From Gillisia mitskevichiae (GTDB lineage: Bacteria > Bacteroidota > Bacteroidia > Flavobacteriales > Flavobacteriaceae), in contig NZ_RBLG01000004.1 in assembly GCF_003634585.1 (NCBI RefSeq), positions 62,001 to 126,000 of the forward strand: a stretch of DNA of 64,000 bases, written 5' to 3'. A program made the position numbers and the translations under genes. This document shows positions 59,675 to 64,000 of the stretch, in pieces; positions within the stretch are counted from its first letter, which is position 1, and each line of letters opens with the position of its first letter. The notes under the pieces were generated by a model. That model saw only the letters and a program-made list of their open reading frames with translations. It ran no database searches and was not told where the DNA came from.

Positions 59675-60492
59675 GCAGCTACTCTTTTTGAAGGTCGTAG
59701 CATAAAATATAAACCAGCTAAAATAAAGGGAATACTTAGCCATTGACCGGTATTAATAAGCCAGATAGCTCTCTCTTCTACTTGAGGTTCCTTCAAGAAT
59801 TCTACAAAGAATCGCACAGTCCAAAGCAAGACTAAAAATAAGCCAAATAGAAATCCTATTTTTTGCTTTTTATCTGTTTTCCAATAAACAAACCATAGAA
59901 GTAAAAAGATCAATAAATAACAGAAAGACTCATATAACTGAGCTGGATGTCTTGGAAAGCTCTCTCCCAGATTTTTAAAGATCACACCATAATCACTATT
60001 AGTAGGTTTTCCAATGATTTCAGAATTCATAAAATTACCAATTCTAATGAAAATAGCTCCACTTGCAACTGGAATTACCACTCTATCCAAGATCCAAAGA
60101 ATAGGTTTGTCTAAAATGTTCTTTCTATAAAGGTACATCGCTACGATGATTCCAATAGCTGCACCATGACTTGCTAATCCGCGAAACCCAGTAAATTCAA
60201 ATTCTGGCTCAAAACGAACCGGTAGAAAGATTTCTAATAAGTGATGTTGGAAATACTCCCAGTCATAAAATATAACATGCCCCAATCTAGCTCCTATTAA
60301 GGTTGCTAATACTGTATATATAAAAAGCGGATCTAATTTTTCTATTGAAACACCTTCTTTAGTATAGATACTCTTCATGATATACCATCCTAAGCCAAAT
60401 GCTATAAGAAACATCAAACTGTAGTAGTGAAGCGTAAAAAATCCTAAATCTAATCCTTCAGAAGGACTCCAGGTTATAGCATTAAAAAGCAT
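59671..60492 (-). CDS. lgt: Prolipoprotein diacylglyceryl transferase
   Basis: 273 residues with seven membrane spans. Lgt signature RIGNFMNSEIIGKPT and conserved GARLGHVIFYDW and PRHPAQLYES are present. It transfers diacylglycerol to the lipobox cysteine of prolipoproteins at the inner membrane. Its own promoter candidate lies upstream; it overlaps the DUF192 lipoprotein gene. Confidence 0.97.
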   Translation of the reverse strand: MLFNAITWSPSEGLDLGFFTLHYYSLMFLIAFGLGWYIMKSIYTKEGVSIEKLDPLFIYTVLATLIGARLGHVIFYDWEYFQHHLLEIFLPVRFEPEFEFTGFRGLASHGAAIGIIVAMYLYRKNILDKPILWILDRVVIPVASGAIFIRIGNFMNSEIIGKPTNSDYGVIFKNLGESFPRHPAQLYESFCYLLIFLLLWFVYWKTDKKQKIGFLFGLFLVLLWTVRFFVEFLKEPQVEERAIWLINTGQWLSIPFILAGLYFMLRPSKRVAA

Positions 60493-60516
60493 GTATTATT
60501 TTTTTAAATTGTTGGG

Positions 60517-60545
60517 TAAAGATACATATTTGGATGGTTTGGCAA
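60517..60545 (-). promoter_or_regulatory. Possible lgt promoter
   Basis: On the minus strand TTG (60545-60543), an 18-base spacer and TATCTTTA (60524-60517), one mismatch from TAnnTTTG. It lies 25 bases before the lgt ATG, in the 80-base yidD-lgt gap. Confidence 0.5.
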
Positions 60546-60572
60546 TAAAGCTTTAACTAAATAGCAAATGGA

Positions 60573-60797
60573 TCAAGGAACTGGATCATAACCGCAACCT
60601 CCCCAAGGATTACAACTCGCAATTCGCTTTAGGCTCATCCAACCTCCTTTAAATACGCCATATTTTTGAAGGGCAACCAATGTATACTGAGAGCATGTTG
60701 GAGTATATCTGCAGGTTGCGGGAGTTAATGGCGAGATGACTCTCTGATAAAATTTTACCAAAAGAATAAAGGGATATGCCAAGCTTTTTTTTAGCAC
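60573..60797 (-). CDS. yidD: YidD membrane protein insertion factor
   Basis: 74 residues: one N-terminal amphipathic segment, then the family core [19 protein letters not shown] and [12 protein letters not shown] with its conserved cysteines. YidD helps YidC-dependent insertion. It starts 10 bases after cysS. Confidence 0.95.
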   Translation of the reverse strand: MLKKSLAYPFILLVKFYQRVISPLTPATCRYTPTCSQYTLVALQKYGVFKGGWMSLKRIASCNPWGGCGYDPVP

Positions 60798-60807
60798 AGA
60801 CTATGTT

Positions 60808-62295
60808 TTAATCTTCGAGGGTGAAAACTGTTCCTTCTTTCCCGTCTTTCAATTGGATTCCTAGAGCAAGTAATTGATCTCTTATTTGATCGCTAGTAGC
60901 AAAATCTTTATTGTTTCTAGCTTCAGCTCTTAATTTAATAAGTAATTCAACTGTTCCAGAAAGTTTTTCAGAATTATCCTGATTAGCCACTGTGGTGTCT
61001 AATAATCCAAGTACATCAAAAATAAAATCGTGCATTGTTGTATGTAAAAGCTCTTTATCTTCAGCAGTGATTTTCTCATTGCCTTCTTTTACTCCTACAA
61101 TGAATTTTACGGCTTCAAAGAGTGTTGCTATTAAGATTGGACTATTAAAGTCATCGTTCATAGCATCATAACAACGCTGTTTCCACTCTTTTACAGAAAA
61201 GGTAGAGGATTCAGAAACTGGTAGTAGTGAGCTATTTCTATATGCGTCCATCAATCTATTAAATCCTTTTTCACTCGCTAATAGTGCAGTGTTAGAAAAA
61301 TCAAGAATACTTCTGTAATTAGCCTGAAGCATAAAAAATCTTGCTACAGAAGGACTAAAACCTTTGCTTAAATTATCATTTTCTCCAGAGAAAATTTCAT
61401 TAGGAAGGATATTGTTGCCAGTGCTTTTTGCCATTTTTTGCCCGTTAAGGGTTAGCATATTTGCATGCATCCAGTAATTAACAGGGTTTTTACCTGTAGA
61501 GGCTTCTCCTTGCGCAATCTCACATTCGTGATGTGGGAACTTTAAATCCATTCCGCCGCCATGAATATCAAACTGCTCTCCCAAATATTTGGTGCTCATT
61601 ACGGTGCATTCTAGGTGCCATCCAGGAAAACCATCACTCCATGGAGAAGGCCAACGCATAATGTGTTGCGGTTCTGCCTTTTTCCAAAGCGCAAAATCCT
61701 GCGGATTTTTTTTATCACTCTGTGCAGCAAGTTCACGGGTGTTTGCGATCATATCTTCAATAGATCTCCCGCTAAGTTTTCCGTAGTCGTGATCTTTATT
61801 GAATTTTAGAACATCAAAGTAAACAGATCCATTTACTTCATAAGCAAAACCTTTATCAATAATAGTTTTAATGGTTTCTATCTGCTCTACAATATGTCCC
61901 GTAGCAGTAGGTTCTATACTTGGAGGTAAATTATTAAATTTCTGTAAGGTATTATGAAAATCTACAGTATATCGTTGCACGACTTCCATAGGTTCAATTT
62001 GCTCTAACCTGGCTTTTTTCGCAATTCTATCTTCACCACTGTCGGCATCATTTTCTAAATGCCCAGCATCTGTGATATTTCGAACATATCGGATCTTGTA
62101 ACCTAAATGTTTAAAATATCTAAAAATAAGATCGAAAGAAATAAATGTGCGGCAGTTTCCTAAATGAACATTGCTATAAACGGTAGGTCCACATACATAC
62201 ATGCCTATGTGGCCTTCATTTATTGGTTTAAAAATTTCCTTTTCTCTAGAGATCGAGTTGTAAAGTTTTAAGCTTTGTTCTTTATAAAGAGCCAT
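60808..62295 (-). CDS. cysS: Cysteinyl-tRNA synthetase
   Basis: 495 residues, class I. HIGH motif is HLGN in [16 protein letters not shown], and KMSKS is [10 protein letters not shown]. Zinc ligands are in [19 protein letters not shown] and [10 protein letters not shown]. Charges tRNA-Cys. It lies 37 bases after folE, 10 bases before yidD. Confidence 0.97.
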   Translation of the reverse strand: MALYKEQSLKLYNSISREKEIFKPINEGHIGMYVCGPTVYSNVHLGNCRTFISFDLIFRYFKHLGYKIRYVRNITDAGHLENDADSGEDRIAKKARLEQIEPMEVVQRYTVDFHNTLQKFNNLPPSIEPTATGHIVEQIETIKTIIDKGFAYEVNGSVYFDVLKFNKDHDYGKLSGRSIEDMIANTRELAAQSDKKNPQDFALWKKAEPQHIMRWPSPWSDGFPGWHLECTVMSTKYLGEQFDIHGGGMDLKFPHHECEIAQGEASTGKNPVNYWMHANMLTLNGQKMAKSTGNNILPNEIFSGENDNLSKGFSPSVARFFMLQANYRSILDFSNTALLASEKGFNRLMDAYRNSSLLPVSESSTFSVKEWKQRCYDAMNDDFNSPILIATLFEAVKFIVGVKEGNEKITAEDKELLHTTMHDFIFDVLGLLDTTVANQDNSEKLSGTVELLIKLRAEARNNKDFATSDQIRDQLLALGIQLKDGKEGTVFTLED

Positions 62296-62332
62296 AAATT
62301 ATTGCTTACTAAGGTTTGAATTATGAATATAC

Positions 62333-63010
62333 TTAAAAGGATGTTTCTAGCTTAATGTAATCTAGAAATTCTCTTCTAACAGAAGTTTCTTTAAAAGCTC
62401 CGCCAAATTCACTTGTAACCGTGCTGCTTTCAATATCACGAATTCCTCTACTGTTAACACAAAGGTGCTTAGCATCTATAACACATGCAACATCTTGAGT
62501 TCCTAATGCATTTTGTAATTCCTGTACTATTTGCATGGTCAATCGCTCTTGGACTTGTGGCCTTTTTGCGAAATAGTCTACAATTCTATTCATTTTAGAA
62601 AGACCAATTACACTTCCTTTAGAAATATATGCAACATGAGCTCTTCCAACTATAGGTAATAAATGGTGTTCACAAGTTGAGTAAATAGTTATATTTTTCT
62701 CTACTAGCATCTCACCGTACTTGTATTTATTTTCGAATGTTGAAGCCTTGGGCTTTCTTTTAGGATCTAAACCGCCAAAAATTTCATTTACAAACATTTT
62801 TGCAACTCGCTGTGGAGTTCCTTTTATACTGTCATCTGTAAGATCCATTCCTAAAGTCTGCAAAATACTTTTTACATCTTCATTGATCCTTGCAATTTTC
62901 TCTTCATTGCTAAGATCAAAAGCGTCATCTCTAAGTGGATTATTTGCACTTGTAGAAACGTGAGCATCGCCCATTTCATCTATTTTATTTTCCATATGGT
63001 CTATCTTCAT
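62333..63010 (-). CDS. folE: GTP cyclohydrolase I
   Basis: 225 residues. Makes dihydroneopterin triphosphate, first step of folate and also the queuosine/tetrahydropterin branch. Zinc and active-site signatures: STCEHHLLPIVGRAHVAYIS, SKMNRIVDYFAKRPQVQERL and KHLCVNSRGI. Its N-terminal 30 residues are a family-variable extension; an internal ATG at 62995 is possible. It leads the folE-cysS-yidD group. Confidence 0.96.
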   Translation of the reverse strand: MKIDHMENKIDEMGDAHVSTSANNPLRDDAFDLSNEEKIARINEDVKSILQTLGMDLTDDSIKGTPQRVAKMFVNEIFGGLDPKRKPKASTFENKYKYGEMLVEKNITIYSTCEHHLLPIVGRAHVAYISKGSVIGLSKMNRIVDYFAKRPQVQERLTMQIVQELQNALGTQDVACVIDAKHLCVNSRGIRDIESSTVTSEFGGAFKETSVRREFLDYIKLETSF

Positions 63011-63053
63011 AGCACTTTTTTCAATACTAGTCGTAATCTATCTATTAGGCTTG

Positions 63054-63061
63054 CAAAGATA
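63054..63061 (-). promoter_or_regulatory. -7 box of folE
   Basis: On the minus strand TATCTTTG (63061-63054), an exact TAnnTTTG, 43 bases before the folE ATG at 63010. Confidence 0.72.
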
Positions 63062-63156
63062 CATATTTTATGACTCTTTAAGCTAAAGATTCTAAAAAGC
63101 CAAGGGATGCAATTGGGGTAAAATGTGTAATTTGCAATTCTTTGGTAATCTGATAT

Positions 63157-64000
63157 ATGAAGTCCCTATTATTCCTTACTATGTTTCTAGTGATCTCTCT
63201 TGGGGGAACCTGTCAGATTTATGCACAAGGAGATCGTTGTTCGAGTATTCAGCCGTTTTGTGCTGGAACTACACAATATGTTTTTCCTAATTCCAATGCT
63301 TTCAGTGGAGATTTAGCAGTAGCCGAAAGTGGGCCAGACTATAGATGTTTGGAATTTCAGCCTTATCCTGCTTGGTTTTTTTTGAAGATTAAAGATCCAG
63401 GAGATCTAAATTTTAGTATTAGTCAGACCGTAAACTCTAATGGTTCTGGTGGAACTTTAGATGTAGATTTTATTGCTTGGGGGCCCTTTAAGGAAGGCGA
63501 TGATCTTTGTAGTAACAATGCTTTATCTGTATCTCGAATTGTAGATTGTAGCTATTCTCCATCTGCTACAGAGAATTTTGTAATTAATAATGCTGCTGAA
63601 GGTCAAGTTTATGTGGTTTTAATCACTAATTATTCAGAACAACCGGGTTTTATTAGATTGGAGCAGACCAATCAAAATCAATCGAATTCTGGCGCTACAG
63701 ATTGTTCTATTGTGAATATTCTAGGGGATGATCTTTCGCTGTGCAATAGCGATCCTGTTAAGTTAACAGCGAAAAATGTAGATGCCTCTAGATACGAGTA
63801 TTATGTTTTTAATGATGGGATTAATGATTTTGAATTATTATCAGACCAGGTGAGTCCAGATTTTACGGTTTCTACAACAGGAAGGTATAAAGTGATTGCG
63901 ATTAATGATAATACAGGATTAAGATTTGATGATGAAATTTTAGTAGAGTATTTTGAAAAACCAATTGCAATTGAGCCGAATGATCTTTTAGGATGTAGTA
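63157..64000 (+). CDS. Secreted, probably surface adhesin-like protein, N-terminal part
   Basis: Partial: 281 codons are visible, with the 3' end beyond the window. Signal peptide MKSLLFLTMFLVISLGGTCQ ends near IYAQ. The next part CSSIQPFCAGTTQYVFPNSN and YPAWFFLKIKDPGDLNFSIS (about 25-90) resembles the N-terminal domain of large gliding-type or T9SS cargo proteins in flavobacteria, followed by Ig-like repeats (LSLCNSDPVKLTAKN). Probably long, perhaps with a C-terminal T9SS sorting domain, which is out of view. Confidence 0.8.
   Translation, partial: MKSLLFLTMFLVISLGGTCQIYAQGDRCSSIQPFCAGTTQYVFPNSNAFSGDLAVAESGPDYRCLEFQPYPAWFFLKIKDPGDLNFSISQTVNSNGSGGTLDVDFIAWGPFKEGDDLCSNNALSVSRIVDCSYSPSATENFVINNAAEGQVYVVLITNYSEQPGFIRLEQTNQNQSNSGATDCSIVNILGDDLSLCNSDPVKLTAKNVDASRYEYYVFNDGINDFELLSDQVSPDFTVSTTGRYKVIAINDNTGLRFDDEILVEYFEKPIAIEPNDLLGCS

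Noticed and set aside
59675-59743. Longer N terminus for the DUF192 protein
   Set aside because: It would overlap lgt by 73 bases and place the signal peptide internally; the ATGA overlap start gives a clean lipoprotein signal.

Overview
The window is chromosomal DNA from a member of the Bacteroidota, almost certainly a marine-type Flavobacteriaceae (relatives of Gramella, Gillisia or Salegentibacter are plausible; I cannot fix the genus). The basis is AT-rich sequence, A-rich start regions without Shine-Dalgarno sequences, repeated TAnnTTTG -7 promoter boxes, two SusC-type TonB-dependent receptors, a fused SecDF, many Sec signal peptides ending in FAQ or FSQ and lipoboxes, and the gene order rplQ-carA-(barrel)-eno-gltA.

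Layout. 1-1243: 5' part of a susC-like gene on the minus strand. 1244-1804: intergenic, ending in the rpsL promoter. 1805-18828: one long plus-strand translation cluster of 32 genes (rpsL-rpsG-fusA, then the S10, spc and alpha type clusters through rpoA-rplQ), including secY, infA and a 38-residue rpmJ. Three spacers in the cluster (rpsJ-rplC, rpsN-rpsH, rpsK-rpsD) and the rpsL leader hold inverted repeats that look like RNA structures, possible r-protein autoregulatory sites. 18986-26266: central metabolism on the plus strand (carA, a beta-barrel protein, eno, gltA, and two deiminase-fold hydrolases that may convert arginine to ornithine by way of citrulline). 26326-30719: minus-strand BCCT transporter with an SDR-DUF2867 protein, MarC, and small genes. 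30820-35056: argS, ffh, folD on the plus strand. 35122-43222: a long minus-strand block (DUF1232, AI-2E transporter, VOC, SAP/Rho-N-like protein, RluF-type pseudouridine synthase, small membrane protein, lipoprotein, HerA/DUF853 ATPase, S66 LD-carboxypeptidase, S13 DD-peptidase lipoprotein). 43369-47951: susC-susD pair. 48112-58583: queE, DUF2911 (minus), asnB, gyrB, a DUF6588-type protein, mdh and secDF. 58641-59188: intergenic tandem repeat. 59189-63010: minus-strand folE-cysS-yidD-lgt-DUF192 lipoprotein cluster. 63157-64000: start of a secreted adhesin-like protein cut by the window edge.

Most of the window is conserved housekeeping. No prophage, insertion sequence, CRISPR array, rRNA or tRNA gene was seen. 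The less ordinary items are the structured spacers within the ribosomal protein cluster, a 251-bp tandem duplication with palindromes between secDF and the DUF192 gene, an 11-bp inverted repeat flanking the rluF promoter, the deiminase pair, and an almost leaderless queE.
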